Part shown: positions 1-11,445 of the stretch, piece by piece
Position numbering within the stretch: the stretch's first letter is position 1
How the letters are laid out: each line of letters begins with the position of its first letter
The notes under the pieces: generated by a model
Seen by the model: only the letters and a program-made list of their open reading frames with translations
Databases searched by the model: none
What the model was told of the DNA's origin: nothing
Program-made: the position numbers and the translations under genes
Source of the DNA: Phytophthora quininea
Taxonomy: Eukaryota; Oomycota; Peronosporomycetes; Peronosporales; Peronosporaceae
Assembly: GCA_011947345.1 (NCBI GenBank)
Contig: JAAVTG010000359.1
Location: 290,218 to 354,217, forward strand
Direction of reading: 5' to 3'
DNA: 64,000 nucleotides

Positions 1-119
1 GCGGGCGAGTTGTCGACGCGGCCTCGGTAGGCGGCCGCCGAGGCGTCGCCGCCGGCCTTGCGCTTCTTGTTGGCTCGCGGCGCGGCGCTCGAGCGCTCCG
101 GCCGAGCTGCGGACGCCAT
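1..119 (-). CDS. 5' end of an unrecognised gene, cut by the window edge
   Basis: An ATG on the minus strand at 117-119 opens a frame that stays open to the left edge (39 codons). The visible N-terminus is rich in Ala, Arg and Lys and contains the basic cluster ANKKRKAGG, which could be a nuclear localisation signal. There is no domain to name it by. The start is divergent from the RPC4 start at 582, so the roughly 460 bases between them probably hold both promoters. The call rests only on an open frame, coding-like GC-rich composition and a sensible divergent layout. Confidence 0.4.
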   Translation of the reverse strand, partial: MASAARPERSSAAPRANKKRKAGGDASAAAYRGRVDNSP

Positions 120-581
120 GTGGCCGATCTCGTCTGTTCGACCCTGCGCAGCCAGTGACTCTCGCTCGCTCCGTCTCGAAGAATTTGCCAACTGAAACCA
201 CAGGAAGCGGGTCCGCGCCCGCATACAGAGACCAAGAGATGCGCCCGGCTATGCCCCTGAGTTTAAAATCGAAGACCATACAGAAAGCAAGTATAAAATC
301 TGGCTCAGCCGCTCGTTGAAGAGCTCCGATGCTGATGCGACCGCGAGCAGATAAACGGACGCCGTCTCGGCAGCACCGGCGAACCTGGTAGTAGTAGTAG
401 CAGCAGGCCTTCGGAGACTATACGTGTGGCCTCGCGACGCATAGGCAGCGAGCAAGCCGCCTGGCCGCCGTTTCAGAAGCGGGTGCACAGTTCAGGCGTC
501 ATCATCCAGATTCGAGCGGAAGAAACAGAATAAAACCCACCTTATCGCTTTTCGATCCGCCACCAGCAAAACGTTGCAGAA
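120..581. other. Intergenic, probable shared promoter region
   Basis: This 462-base stretch lies between two divergent starts. I see no convincing ORF, RNA gene or repeat in it; a short TAG/CAG-rich stretch near 390-405 is the only simple-sequence feature. Confidence 0.4.
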
Positions 582-1848
582 ATGGCTGGAAAGCAGCAGG
601 ACAAGCCCGACGGCGCCGTGCGCCCGCGCGTGGACGCCTCCAGCACCAGACTCACGTGCGTTGCGCTCTGCCTCGCGAAACGATGCTGCTTCTTATAGTT
701 TATTGTGCGTTATTTGCCGCCCTCACAGATCCCTGCGCACCTCTTCGGCCGACGCTCCTGCGCGGCGTCCCAAGTTCGTGCCTAAGGCTGCCAAGCGCCG
801 GCCGGCATCGGAATCCCGCGGCGAAGGTGACGCCCCGTCGACACAGCGAACGCACGATGCAAAGCCACACTCGAGCGGTGCAGGAGCACTCAAGCACGAC
901 AACAGGGGCTCTGGCCGACGCGGAGGTCGGGGCGGACGCGGAGGTGGTCGCGGCGCGGCCGCGGCCGCGGACGGGTCGAGGCGTTCTGCCCAGCGGCAAA
1001 ATCGCCTTCGTGGGCACGCTGTCCGATGGCTCGTCGTACAGCGGCGGCTCTAGTGGCCCAGCGCCACGAACTACTCCGTCCGCAGAGTTTTCGGCTGCCG
1101 GGGCACGGGAATTAGTGTCCTAGACGACGACGAGATGCCCGGAGGGAAACTGCCGGATATGCAAGTCGAGCAGCAGTGGCCACCCGTGGTCAAGTCGGTC
1201 ATGGAACCCATGAGCTTGCCGTACGTGCGCCCTCCAGAGCCCGAGACCACGGGCGCTGTCTTCTGCGACCAGTCCGGCAACCTCGTGGCTTCAGACGACA
1301 CCCTGTTTTTCCTCCAACTGCCGACGACACTGCCGCTGTCGAGCGCGGTTGCCTCGTCAGCGAAATCTGACGAAGATATGCCGATGGCGGCATCGGATGA
1401 GTCGGCCGACAAGCCTCAAGCAAAAGAGAGCAAGAAACCAGAGGAGTCTCCGTGAGTCTTTATGGGTTGTGTGCGTGGTGTGGAGATGCTAATATGTTTG
1501 TGTGTGTTGGTTGCCTCGTACAGCGATGATGGCATATTCGACCGCTCGATCCAGACGGCGCCAGGTGGCTTTATTGGCAAGGTGCGATACCAAAGTTTTC
1601 TTCGCGCCGACAATCTCGTGCGGGGCCTAACACAACATGTATGCGCCTCTCTGTCTAGCTCTGCGTGCACAAGTCTGGCAAGACCGTGCTTATGCTCGGC
1701 GACAAACAATTCGACGTGGCAGCGGCCCAAACGCCATCTTTTGCGAGGACATCTACGCCGTCAACACGGCCGACAAGAACCTGAGCATTCTGGGAGCGTA
1801 GAGCGCCACCTCGTGGTGACCCCGGACTTTGAGGTGCTGCTGCAGTAG
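582..1848 (+). CDS. RPC4: DNA-directed RNA polymerase III subunit RPC4 (POLR3D-like), frameshifted in the assembly
   Basis: Subunit of RNA polymerase III (RPC4/RPC5, TFIIF-like subcomplex), acting in the nucleus on tRNA and 5S genes. Seen: an N-terminal TRLTSLRTSS stretch followed by basic residues, an Arg/Gly (RGG) run, then the conserved C-terminal RPC4 region with LFFLQLPTTLP, GGFIGK and a terminal VTPDFEVLLQ, which matches the ending of this family. Introns with GT-AG ends fit at 656-728, 1452-1523 and 1582-1658. The frame breaks five times (near 950, 972, 1055, 1738 and 1798); each is repaired by one missing base, giving 350 codons in total. The break near 1055 is in a C run. HMGB is convergent downstream. 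Function is firm; exon ends in the RGG part are less so. Confidence 0.82.
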
Positions 1849-2275
1849 ACAAGGCAGGCGATAGACAGATAATCTTTGAACGACATCATGCTGCAGAAGT
1901 GCTGAAGGCTGCTTGGGGCAAAGCGCGCATGCATCGATACCGCCAAGCGTATGGTCGCGAGCATCGCCGGCCGCCGCGACATTTGTAATGGTGATGAAGC
2001 CATCTGCGCTGTTCTTGAAGTTGATCAGCACATGTAGACGAACGGACCGCAATGGCAACAGCAGCGCACATCAAAACCTTAGGGAATAAAAGAATTGTCA
2101 TGTGGGTGCGCTACGAGCTAAAGGAAATGGCGGCACTGCAGGCAACTAGTAGCCTCGTCTGAGTGCGCCGACCCGCGTCAACGGCGTGTTGCCGTAGACG
2201 CCGCAGATCAGCCGCCGAAAAGTGCGGCCTCGACTGCGTGGTCGCAATGAGCGAGGGCCACAGCAGACCTTCACT
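1849..2275. other. 3' intergenic region between convergent RPC4 and HMGB
   Basis: About 430 bases between two convergent stop codons. AATAAAAG-like sequence occurs near 2084. No gene seen. Confidence 0.4.
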
Positions 2276-3001
2276 CTACTCGTCGTCCGAGCCGTCCTCG
2301 TCGTCCTCGTCGTCGTGCTCCTCCTCGTGCTCCTCTTCGTCGTGCTCCTCGACGGCGCCGTGGGCGTTGTAGTCGTCCATCTGCTGCTGGTACTTGACCT
2401 TGGCCTCCTCGTGCATCGTCTGGTACTTGGCGCGCTTCTTGTCGGGCAGCGCGCGCCACTTCTCGGCCAGGAGCGTGGCGATCTCCGTGATCTTCTTGTT
2501 GGGGTTCTCGTCGCGCACCTCCTGGCGCACCTCGTTGCAGAAGAAAAAGTACGCCGACAGCGGCCGCTTGGGGGCGTTCGGGTCCTTCTTCTTGCGCGAG
2601 CTCTTGGTGGCCTCGAAGCTCGGGTCGGGCACGTAGTCCTCCTTCTCCTCCTGGTATCTCCGCTTGTCGGCGGCGGCCAGCTCGTCATAGGGCTGCAACA
2701 GACAGCAGCAGAATACAGCACCAGGTTAGTTAGAACCCCATCGTTGCACCATCGACAGTCAGCGTCGGCGTCCTTACCTTGCGGTCCTCGTCCGAGATCT
2801 GTTTCCACCGGCGGCCGATCTCGCTCGAGATCTCGAGGAACTGCAGCTCGGGCATCTCGCGCTTCACCGTGTCGCGGATGTCGTTGCTGAAGAACATGAA
2901 GGCCGACAGCGCGCGCTTGGGGGCGTTCTTGTCTTTTTCTTGCGGGGCTTGCGCGTGTGGTCGCCATCGGTCTTCTTGGCGCGTCCGGGGCCGCGGGCCA
3001 T
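2276..3001 (-). CDS. HMGB-type chromatin protein: two HMG boxes and an acidic tail
   Basis: Small DNA-bending chromatin protein of the HMGB class, expected in the nucleus. Exon 1 is 2778-3001 and exon 2 is 2276-2692, with a GT-AG intron of 85 nt. Exon 1 begins MARGPGRAKK, then a first HMG box opening with KNAPKRALSAFMFFSN; exon 2 carries the second box (DPNAPKRPLSAYFFF through the KYQ helix) and ends in a run of Glu and Asp (EEHDEEEHEEEHDDEDDED). One base is missing in the A-run of the Lys-rich linker near 2936, which otherwise cuts the first box; with it the length is 213 aa. Metazoan HMGB proteins have the same two-box, acidic-tail order. Long Arg/Thr-rich frames over this gene are shadows. 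Confidence 0.88.
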
Positions 3002-4157
3002 CTTGCTTGCTTGCACTTGCTGGCTGACGACGACTTCAAAAATCGACTCCGCTTCCCGAAATTTCGAAAACCGGGCTTCTCTGCAGGCTTGGCTGGGCGT
3101 GGAGCTTGGCTCTGGCTGGGCAGTATGAACTGTGTGGACTCGCACACTGTGGGCGGCAAGCCGGGGCGCAAAAAACCTCAGGGGCGCCCTGGGCGGGAAA
3201 GGAGGGCAGAAAACCGCTGCAGCACGCCAGGTTCAAGGTTGCCCGAGGTTTTTAGCCGCGCCAGCACACTATGGGCTTATTACAGGCGGGGCTGCCCGCT
3301 GGCGCTCTCTATTTATACGGCCGCCAAGATCGCGATGCTGGTGCCAAGAGCCCAGCGCGGCACAGCGCGCGCACACACTGCCACGCACGGCCTCTGCAGC
3401 CATCGGCTCAGGCTGCGACGACCGCCGATAGTTGCAGCCCGCGGCGAGGCTGTCATCCACGCGCTATTTGCAGCGCATGCGGGCCAGAAATAGTGTGGTT
3501 GCCCATTGAAGGCGAGCGTGTTGTTGTTGCCGCGCAGTGTAACGCGGCTGGGGAGATGCGTGCAGCGCCAGTTTCGGTCGAGACGCACGCGGATTGGCGG
3601 AATCTTAGCGCCGAGCCAATCGCAGCGCGCCCGAGGTTTTTCGCCGTCGCTGCGAGAGGGGCACGGTTGCCGCAACAGGGAGTGGGGAAAAACCTCGCGC
3701 CAAACGTATTTACAAACGTGGTCGCCTCGACTTGCCGTTTGTATGTGGATTTTGTATGGCGAGCCAACAGCTTGGTGTTTGTATGCGGCTATCTGTAAAT
3801 ACCGAGATCTTGCGGATGACCTTGAACTGACTCTACATGTATCGGAACGCCTGTTGCGTCGAGGTGGCTATTTTAGCAAGACACGACCAAAACACAACCA
3901 AAAACATTGGAAATTTGTTTTTGCCCTTATTGCCTTACTACTCGGTCGCTTAGCGAGTTGCGTTGTTTCTAATGAAAGATGGCGTCTTTGCCGGACAGCA
4001 AATAATTTGCACAAAACGCGAGATATCTCATGAGAGACTAGATCACTTGCAGAAGACTGATCGACACGGGAAAAACCAGCGATTTGGACAAGTGACCAGG
4101 TAAAACAAGACGAACATTGCAACGAAGTAAATTTCCTATCCTTCACGTGAACGAATG
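3002..4157. other. HMGB upstream region and non-coding flank of the Harbinger element
   Basis: No convincing gene. The first few hundred bases are GC-rich and presumably hold the HMGB promoter. TTTACA-rich sequence near 3705-3800 contains a short inverted pair (GTATTTACA at about 3707 and TGTAAATACC at about 3794), which may be part of a small repeat. The left end of the transposon whose transposase starts at 4158 must lie in here, but I could not find matching terminal repeats. Confidence 0.3.
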
Positions 4158-5481
4158 TCACAGTCTCCTACTTACTACAACTCCTCGGAATACTGCGTCA
4201 ATGAATCTTCGCTTGCATCCTCTTCGCCTCCCAGATCTTGAAGCGCAGTCTCCGGACGACGTTTCTTCTTGGCCCGATATCTTTCTGCTGCTGACGCCTT
4301 TTTCCTTGATCGACTTCCCTAGCGCAATTAATCTGTGCTGCGGCTGTCGGTACCAGTGCGCGTTCTCATCACGCAAAAGGTTAATGAAGATGTTGTAGTT
4401 TGTAAGGGCGACGCGCATCCGGAAGATGTCGTCGTATATGTCTTCACTCCACTTGAACTTGTGTGCTGTAACTTTCCAATGGACGTTTAAACGACCAAAA
4501 AATTCTCCACCAGGACACGGTCGCTCGATACCTTGTCGTTGTTGACCTGGTCCAGACGGCTCAGATTCTTTCGTTTCTTAGGATGGATGCTGCGAATGTA
4601 ATTCGCCGTCCCTTGGTATCCTTTATCAGCCAAAAGTGCCCATTGGTCTGGAAATTTGTCGACCAAAGGGCCTTCGTCTCGCAAGTTCTCGTCGCCTGGC
4701 AGCTTCAGCATTCTTCCCAAATGGAAATCCTTGTTTGCCTTGAACATCGTGATGTCGTGCGTAGCCCCCTTTGCGTGGTCAGAGCAGTTTATCGCGTAGT
4801 CATGCGTGTTGACGGACACCTCTACTTTGAGACTGTAAAGGTGATGTTTTCCACTGAAGTACTTGCCGTTTTCTTGGATAGAACCGCCAGGCCGCCAGCT
4901 TTGTTGAAACGTAACATCAACAGCGTACAGCGCGCTGGGGAAGTTCCTGAAGACATGACCAGACGTTATCGCGTTGCGCATGGTTGTACGGTCGCACTGA
5001 GCCTCGACTTGATCGGTGTACAGCTTCTCGGAGAGCGTTGGGGTCATCTTGGTGACAGTGTCCGTGAAAGCCGCAGTTGGGGCAGTGAACATGGCGGCCA
5101 TGTCCTCCCATGTACCTCCCACCTGAAGCGTGGCGAGCGTCATGAAAAAGCGTCCTTCGGTTTGATGTCAGCGTGGCGACCGCGACCTACATGATACTTC
5201 ACGAGAGCGTAGTCGCGCACAGACAACCAAAGCTCGTTGAATTCACGTAGCGAAAAGTTCGTCAGGGTCTTGATCCCACCAGAACCACCAAACTCGCGGT
5301 ACCCGTCGAAGTATGGAGTGTCTGTCATTTCGCTGTCGACGCCGTGAGGCCTTGTCGTGGGGAACTCGCTCAGCTCTTCTTCGCGCTCGGCTTGAGCCTC
5401 GAGCAGGCGGGCAAGGACCTCGCTGACATGTTGGCGAGATTGCTCTGGGGTGCGGACGACACGGGTAGCACGGCGCGCCAT
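4158..5481 (-). CDS. PIF/Harbinger (HARBI1-like, DDE_Tnp_4) transposase, nearly intact
   Basis: DDE nuclease of the PIF/Harbinger superfamily, which cuts and pastes DNA at 3-bp TWA targets. The N-terminal part (from ATG at 5481) has the SLREFNELW-type helical region; the catalytic part shows YAVDVTFQ (first Asp), LLADKGYQG (second Asp) and RVLVENFFG (Glu), the HARBI1 triad in order. Two breaks interrupt it: one missing T in a T-run at about 5144 and one in a second T-run at about 4493. With both restored 1324 nt becomes 442 codons, so the gene may be whole in the real genome. A Myb/SANT partner ORF, which this superfamily usually encodes, was not found next to it. Confidence 0.8.
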
Positions 5482-5649
5482 CGGACTTGTGTTTTGTATA
5501 TGGGCTTGATAAAGAGGCCGCAACTCGCGAAATGAGCTAGTTTCACGTCGGAAGACACGGCATTTCGGGAGAGACCTTTGAGGCGAGGTGGTGAACCTTT
5601 TTCCGCCCAGGGTGTATAGCGGCCCAGGATATGAAGGCAAATCGAAGTA

Positions 5650-6404
5650 CCCCGGAACCGTGACACCCAGGAATCCAGAAACTCAGGATCCCGGGAAGAG
5701 TTCCGGGTTGGCGTGTACCTAGTGCAATCCCTAGAGGTTCGATTAACCTCGGGGCACCGTCCGCCGCCGTCGACTGTTGGGGAAGGTTATGTACTTGAGC
5801 TACTTAGACCGACGTAAATCCAGAAACCCAGAAGCCTAGCAAGCTCCGAGAGACGCCCAGGTCGAAGATCCAGGAACTCGGAAACTCAGCAACTCAGCAA
5901 CTCGGGTATCCGGACTCCAATATCCAGAAAGTCGGAAACCCACGTGCAATTCCAATAGAAACACAGTAGTAATAACCAAATTCAGAGTTCCACTTGACTT
6001 ATATGCAGCTCCTTGTTCTTTAAGGCCGAGGAGAGGGCCTCAGTCGATATCAGCTGGGCCTACACTCAGAGAACCGACAAACTCCGAGCGCCCGACGTTA
6101 CGCGCACCACCCTTTAACAGGGACAATCCACTTGCAGGTTCACACTTGTACCGCGCTTCACACAGCAGTCTTCACTCAGGCTTCGGGACTCCGACCGCAG
6201 AACCGGGAATCCGGAAACTCAGGAATATGAAATGAGCGAGAGCAAGATCTCCCACCCAACTAACACACGAAATGAGTGGGAGGATCTGCTCCTCGACGCT
6301 GCACGCCCAGGACCCCACCCAACTAAACTTGACACGGGTGGAGTTCCACGGGCGGCGAGCGGAGGCTGCCGTCAGTGATGCTTGGTCCGCAGCTATAGAC
6401 GACC
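5650..6404. repeat. AACTCGGAAACTCAG-rich repeat tract, class unresolved
   Basis: No gene. The tract is built of imperfect reiterations of words such as AACTCGGAAACTCAG, AATCCAGAAACTC and GGAATCCGG, most dense at 5860-5945. The same words recur in the two dispersed-repeat copies at 6405-7366 and 14143-16203. It may be a degenerate LTR or the flank of the same retroelement. Confidence 0.4.
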
Positions 6405-7366
6405 TTGACCCACGCACGCTCCAATGTCGGGCGCGTCGATGTGGCGTCTTGTACGGAGGAGCAGTGAAGGCGACCGAAGACACGAAGACCGCGGCGACTT
6501 GTGCTTTTCCAGGCAAATAGAACTCTGATTAACGTTAAAACATCGCACTTCTAGCAGTATCTTGTACCTAATTCTCTGCATGGTGGATTTCTTGTACTTG
6601 GTCTTTGTATGGCTTCTGGCACGGCGCGTCGCCAGCCACTCACTTGAGGGCGACCTTTGGCAGCGGTGCCCTTTCGAGCAAAGATCCCAAACGACCCTTG
6701 GCGGCAGGTGACCCTTCGGCAAAGATCTCAAAAGATCTCGGGCGACCCTTCGCAGTGGCAATCCAGGAACTTGGAAACTCAGAAAAGTAAAGTCGACTTC
6801 TCAGAATTTCACCTGGGCCACGGTACTTGGAATCGTATATCCGGGTTTCCACTGTCAGCTCGGAAAGTCGGAAAGTCGGAATCGCAGAGATCCGGGATCG
6901 GGCATCCTGGGCTTCAGAGTATCTTCGTCATCGGGACTTAACACCATATGGAACACCATTTCTGGAAATCGGGAATCTCGGGATTATCGGGCCGAATCTC
7001 AGGAATAATCGACTGAGACTCGGGATCGCGTAAGATCTCAGGATTAGACTCTGGGTATATTGGGCTGTAGCTCCGTTGGGGACATTGTCGGGCTCACGGC
7101 AAGACGCTACCGGATACGTTCACGGTAGACATTTGATCACATACAAATTCGTCGTGGTAACTTGCCCAAGGGTCGCCAGGCCCGGGACAGAGTGCATTCA
7201 GCACTTCCCAGTCCAGACCACCCGACGCCCAACTACTCGCAACCCAACAACAGTCTCATCCTCCACCAATCCACGCCGCACTGGCTCTCCAATATCGACC
7301 AGTAGAATCGCGACTTCCATAATATATTCCACATTCCGAAAATTTAACGAGCGCATCGTGTCACCT
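6405..7366. repeat. Dispersed repeat, copy 1 (uninterrupted)
   Basis: About 960 bp highly similar by eye to 14143-14684 plus 15774-16203. Shared landmarks are GATGTGGCGTCTTGTAC at the start, CAAAGATCTCAAAAGATC in the middle, GATTATCGGGCCGAAT and AACGAGCGCAT at the end. No conserved ORF is shared by both copies, so it is more likely an LTR or untranslated part of a retroelement. Copy 1 shows the empty site for the transposon that interrupts copy 2. Confidence 0.7.
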
Positions 7367-7542
7367 TGTTTTTCCCGTGGATCCTGCTCTCCCGAAAAAG
7401 CGTTCCTCATTTCCGGGGAACTATGTAACTACAGGTGTTGCCTGTATCTGATCAGATGCACTGTTTTCCAGCGGGTCGAGTGGAAGTCCCAGCAAACCAT
7501 CCGATCTTCTACTAGTTACCGCCCAACTCGTCAAGCGTTCTA

Positions 7543-8614
7543 CTGTATAACATTAGTGCATGCGGACACAGCAGAATTGCATACAAGCGAGTAAAACCTT
7601 AAACCATTTTTGTCCTATACAAACATGCAAATCTGTACCAAAGTGCATTACTGCTCATCTGAAGTCCCGGCATTACTGCTCAACTGAAGCGATGAGGTGT
7701 ATACAAAGTCATTCGAGTCGCTGACAGTGTCCTCGACGACATGAAGGCTTTCTAGCTGCTCAACAATAGTGTTCTCGCGGTCAGCAGGGCAATAGGTTTT
7801 AGTTTCTCCACTGAATCCGCTTGTTATAACGGAAGCACCATGTTGTTTCCATGCCGATGTCGCCCATGCAATTGCCTCGCCTCGAGAAGGCGAACCCGCG
7901 TGCTTCATTCTCCATTGCAGGAGGAGGCTTTTGACCTTGGCGTGTCTTTGTCCTCAACGAGAGCCCATAACGCGAAAGAAACCCCTGTTGCCAGCTCCAT
8001 TTTCCTTCAAATATTCCTGGAGGAACGCCTTCTTCTACGGCAAGCTCCTGTGCTCGCAGCTGTAGCATCAAACGCGACACAGGAACTCCATCTTCCCGCA
8101 GAGAATTAACCCACTCCACCAGCCCTTCCTCACCCGTCGCCGTCAGCGTTGTTGCCGTCCCAGCCTTCCTGTCCGACATCAAGCTCGCGGTGGTCGAGGA
8201 AGAAGCCATGGCTTCAATGTGATCTCGATCCTTCTCCCATTCGTAGACGCGCTTCCTCTTTGTATCGCGTTTTGAAGGGACAAGATGGCTATAAAACTCG
8301 TCCAACGTTAACTGCATATCTCCGCTGGCTTTGAAAAAGTTTATTACGTCGAGTTTCTTCTTGAACGTCTCGCAGTCGCGCGAGTATCCTGCTGGACGAC
8401 GGCCAGCACCGCCTGGCGTCCGTTTCCGTCCTCGCGCCATGGCGACTTGCGCAGTGGTTTTGTTCTCTGACAGCACTGGCCTCTGAGCAAAAATAGTTCT
8501 GTCCGCTTGAACAAATGGCTCAAAGTGAGGTTTTATCATGTGACTACATTGATATGATTGGCTCATTCGTCTGTCCGGATGTACAAAATGTCCGGATGCA
8601 CAAATGTTATACAG
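7543..8614 (-). mobile_element. pogo/Tigger-like DNA transposon, internally deleted, ends intact
   Basis: The ends form an inverted repeat of about 26 bp: CTGTATAACATTAGTGCATG at 7543 and, on the opposite strand at 8614, CTGTATAACATTTGTGCATC, extending to TGCGGACA/TCCGGACA. Both ends are flanked by TA (7541-7542 and 8615-8616), the target duplication of the Tc1/mariner/pogo superfamily. The 1072-bp interior encodes the N-terminal DNA-binding part and a C-terminal remnant of a transposase with the catalytic core missing. Confidence 0.75.
7648..8440 (-). pseudogene. pogo/Tigger (CENP-B/Tc5-type) transposase lacking its DDE core
   Basis: From ATG at 8440 the frame gives MARGRKRTPGG, a helix-turn-helix region and a Tc5/CENP-B type DNA-binding domain (EEGLVEWVNSLREDGVPVS... 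then FEGKWSWQQGFLSRYGLSLR). After about residue 200 the expected DDE nuclease is absent: the sequence jumps, with frame loss near 7900, to a tail (SAWKQHGASVITSGF) that looks like the extreme C-terminus of such transposases. It cannot be catalytic but could still bind the element's ends. Assignment of the DNA-binding part is good; the identity of the tail is inference. Confidence 0.7.
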
Positions 8615-8616
8615 TA

Positions 8617-9660
8617 TGAGAGTTACCCACACAGATATAGCAACCGTTGTCGACTTGAAAAAGGGAAGTTCCGCTAAAACTAGCTATTTCAAGCAAGCTG
8701 TCTATTTTTAGATGAAAACAATTATTTCCAACTACATGCATTGAGTTACCAATTCCGAGCCAAGGGCCCAAAACAGCGCATTTCCAAATAAAACGAGTTG
8801 CGTTTTTGCCGAGTCAAACACGGCCTCACTTGAAATTTGGGGCCGCCAGTCCCTAAGACAAACCTCACCGTCGCAGCAAGCAGCTTTGCTATCCCAATTC
8901 TTGCGAGATTTTGGCGTCAACTCGAGCCATAGGTGGCGCCAAATGCTCCACAAATCTGGCGACGCCGGTTTTACGCTATTTTCGTGTCAAATCTGTAGAG
9001 GAAAATAGCGGGGATAGCGTGCGTAACGGACACTACTTGCGATGATTATTGAGCTTCATTAATTCCAACCACCAACAGTGAACCAAGCACGGGGCACCAA
9101 CTACAGCTTGACGAAGATAAAATAATTTGTCGTGGCAGTGGTCGGCCTTTAACGAGCGGTAACGCCGGCACTGGCCAAACAAACAGGGAATACGTTCTAC
9201 GACTGCGGGAGGTGGTATTCGACGACGAGCTTCACCGAATTGGCAAGTGGGTTGTGAAGCAAAACATTAGGTCACTTCGGCCTCTCTTCACTGCCATATC
9301 TCGTGATGTTTCGAAGTCCGTTGCTTGTCACGCCGAGGTTACTGCGCTGGAGCGGAGTGGAAGCAACATGACTATTATTGAGCATCAAGCAGTGGGGTTG
9401 TTCGGGTCTGTGAAGAAGAAAGACAAGCTCCGCTTTGCGGAGCTAGAATATGCTAAATGATTATCCTAAGTGGGGCTGGCGTGTGCGTCACGATGGCATG
9501 AGCACGCCGCATAAACCCGGTAAGAACGGAACGAGCCGATGACAGTGTCAAGTGCTTGTTGTGGTGATGCTGATTTGAATTTTTATGGATTGCAACCTGG
9601 TTGTGACTGGTTGGATGAGTGGTTGTGAACTGACTGGGACGCGACTGTGGTGGGAATCCT
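8617..9660. other. No recognisable gene
   Basis: About 1 kb after the pogo-like element. A plus-strand frame at 9212-9460 (82 codons, containing GKWVVKQNIRSLRPL and VKKKDKLRFAELEYAK) is the only frame with protein-like composition. It has no partner exon and no family I recognise, so I leave it as a possible fragment of a transposon gene. Confidence 0.3.
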
Positions 9661-11260
9661 ACCAAGGATTGGTTTCTAGTTTTGGAGACCTGCGTTTGGA
9701 GTATATAAACTCCGAATCACACTAGAGGCTCGGTCTGAAGCCGCACCTCGTTCGTCAACAAGTGTCCAAGAGTGAGCGAAAATCAGGTTGAGGGAACTTA
9801 TCCTCTCTGTAGCATTGGCCCCTAAGGGCACGATGAGAGTGATGCTAGGGCTCCCAAGACCCAGTCTTCCCCGGCAAACTATGTTCTACACGACACACGA
9901 CATTTCCTAGAAGTTACTACGCTTGATGAAGATGGATTTCCCGACACACTAGGATCCTGGAACCGGATTTGGTATCCTGGACGCAGAGTTGCATTCCAGA
10001 ATGACCAATCCCTGAATCGTGATTCTGGATGTATGGAATCGCGGAAGTCCCTTTACAGACATCAATTCAAGAAGTCAAGAACATATCCCCAGTGCGAGTG
10101 GCATGGAGCGCCTGGTGTTGAAGTCGCGGGAGGTCATCCCGTTTGGGAAACATGGCCTCCACTGAGCAATAGAGATGCTCCAGGATTGCGTACCCAATGA
10201 TGACTCCATAGTCGGACCAAGTCACTCACACCGTCCATATCCAAGTCAAGATATTGTCAGAAGATCGGTCAAGATTCGTACTTAGTATTGCATAGCTAGT
10301 TTGTATGAGATTTTAACAGAGTTCGATTCCCCCAAGTGCTCAAGTGCTCCGAGGAAGCGGAGGCCGCATTGGGCGTTAAGGGCGCCTTGGCTTAGGGACT
10401 AGCCTCGCGTGGAACTCCCCGTGTTCAAGTCCAGTTGGGAAGGGGAGTTCTAGGGCGTGCCGCTCCTGGATTGACCCCGACCCATTCCATATCCTAGTTG
10501 GGTCGTCGGTACATCCGGGCGTCACCCATTTCATATTGACCTGACCGTCTTGTGTGGCTGGATAGCAGTGACCACCAGGGCGTTGACACTAACTGCGTTG
10601 TGAATGGACTGACATAAGCTTTCTAACCGAGTGCTGTATCTGTTGCTCCACGAGGAGCTGGTGCGCGAACGTCGGGGTGTTCGAGACCTTCCAGGTGTCC
10701 CGAACCGCATACGCCCCATCGATCCTGGACGAGGACCCACCACCCGAGGGTCCAAAAGAATAAGTGGCGGTTGCATATCGGTATCGAACTCTATATTGTT
10801 AATTGTTATCTTGTACAAGGTTTGGCTGTGTGGTCCTGGAGTGCGACCACAAGCTACCTTCTAACTCTTCTAACCCGCTCTCTGTAGCAAGCGCGTTCGG
10901 GGAACTCCCGAACCGCAGTACTAACCTACCCGTTACCTGTATCCTGAGCAGGTGTCCTCCCTGGTCGTCGACTCCAGCGATTCGAACCCTTAGGGATTGC
11001 ACACAAGGTACACGCCAACGGTTCCAAGTTGCTCAAGGGCCTTCTGGAACCGCTACCCCCAGACCAGTTCATTCGCGTGGCGCCACTGTACATCCCCTGG
11101 GCGTAAGTTTTACACCGAACTTCGCCACAGTACTATGTCTAGCGCGCTCGACTTAGTCGACGGCTATTACCAACTGCTCATGCGAGCGAGTGATGTGCCG
11201 CTGACAGCGGTGAGAGGAGGGTGTAATGGGGTTACACGGAAGTTATAACCGTGTGTAGAC
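9661..11260 (+). mobile_element. Degenerate LTR-retrotransposon remnant
   Basis: A promoter-like GAGTATATAAACTCCG lies at about 9699, suggesting an LTR. A plus-strand stretch at about 11130-11205 encodes SALDLVDGYYQLLMRASD followed by VPLTAV, the Ty3/gypsy reverse-transcriptase palm sequence around the first catalytic Asp. Everything around it is broken by stops. CATTCCATATCCTAGTTGGGTCG at 10483-10505 recurs at 18878-18900. Only the RT fragment is certain; the boundaries are approximate. Confidence 0.5.
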
Positions 11261-11395
11261 TTTTGGATATGTAGCCATAGTGTAGCCATTTGGCTCCCTA
11301 CCACTCATTTGCATATCTCTTAAATTAACTATGCCACATAGTTTAGTCTATACATTTACAGCAAGGCCAGATAACAATTCAATTTAGTTCTATTA

Positions 11396-11445
11396 GGGGT
11401 TTCAATGTAGTAATTAATGAGGATTTTCTTTTGGCAAAAACAGGA
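11396..11445. repeat. Inverted repeat, left arm
   Basis: About 49 bases beginning ATTAGGGGTTTCAATGTAG and ending TTTTGGCAAAAA. The reverse complement of 13921-13966 matches with roughly six differences. Both arms are followed outward by ATT. The arms look like the ends of a small inverted-repeat transposon. Confidence 0.7.

Noticed and set aside
2146..3171. 341-codon minus-strand frame full of Arg and Thr
   Set aside because: It overlaps the HMGB gene in another frame; composition is that of a shadow of GC-rich codons, and the HMG boxes are unmistakable in the other frames.
3187..5625. CCCTGGGCGG-type words at both sides of the Harbinger gene as terminal repeats
   Set aside because: The left copy is in the HMGB promoter region, the match is only about 15 bases, and no TWA duplication is found.
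10320..10345. GTTCGATTCC-like tRNA B-box
   Set aside because: No acceptor stem, D-arm or A-box at the right distance.
10975..11000. GATTCGAACCC (reverse tRNA T-arm-like)
   Set aside because: No cloverleaf could be built around it; it lies in retroelement debris.
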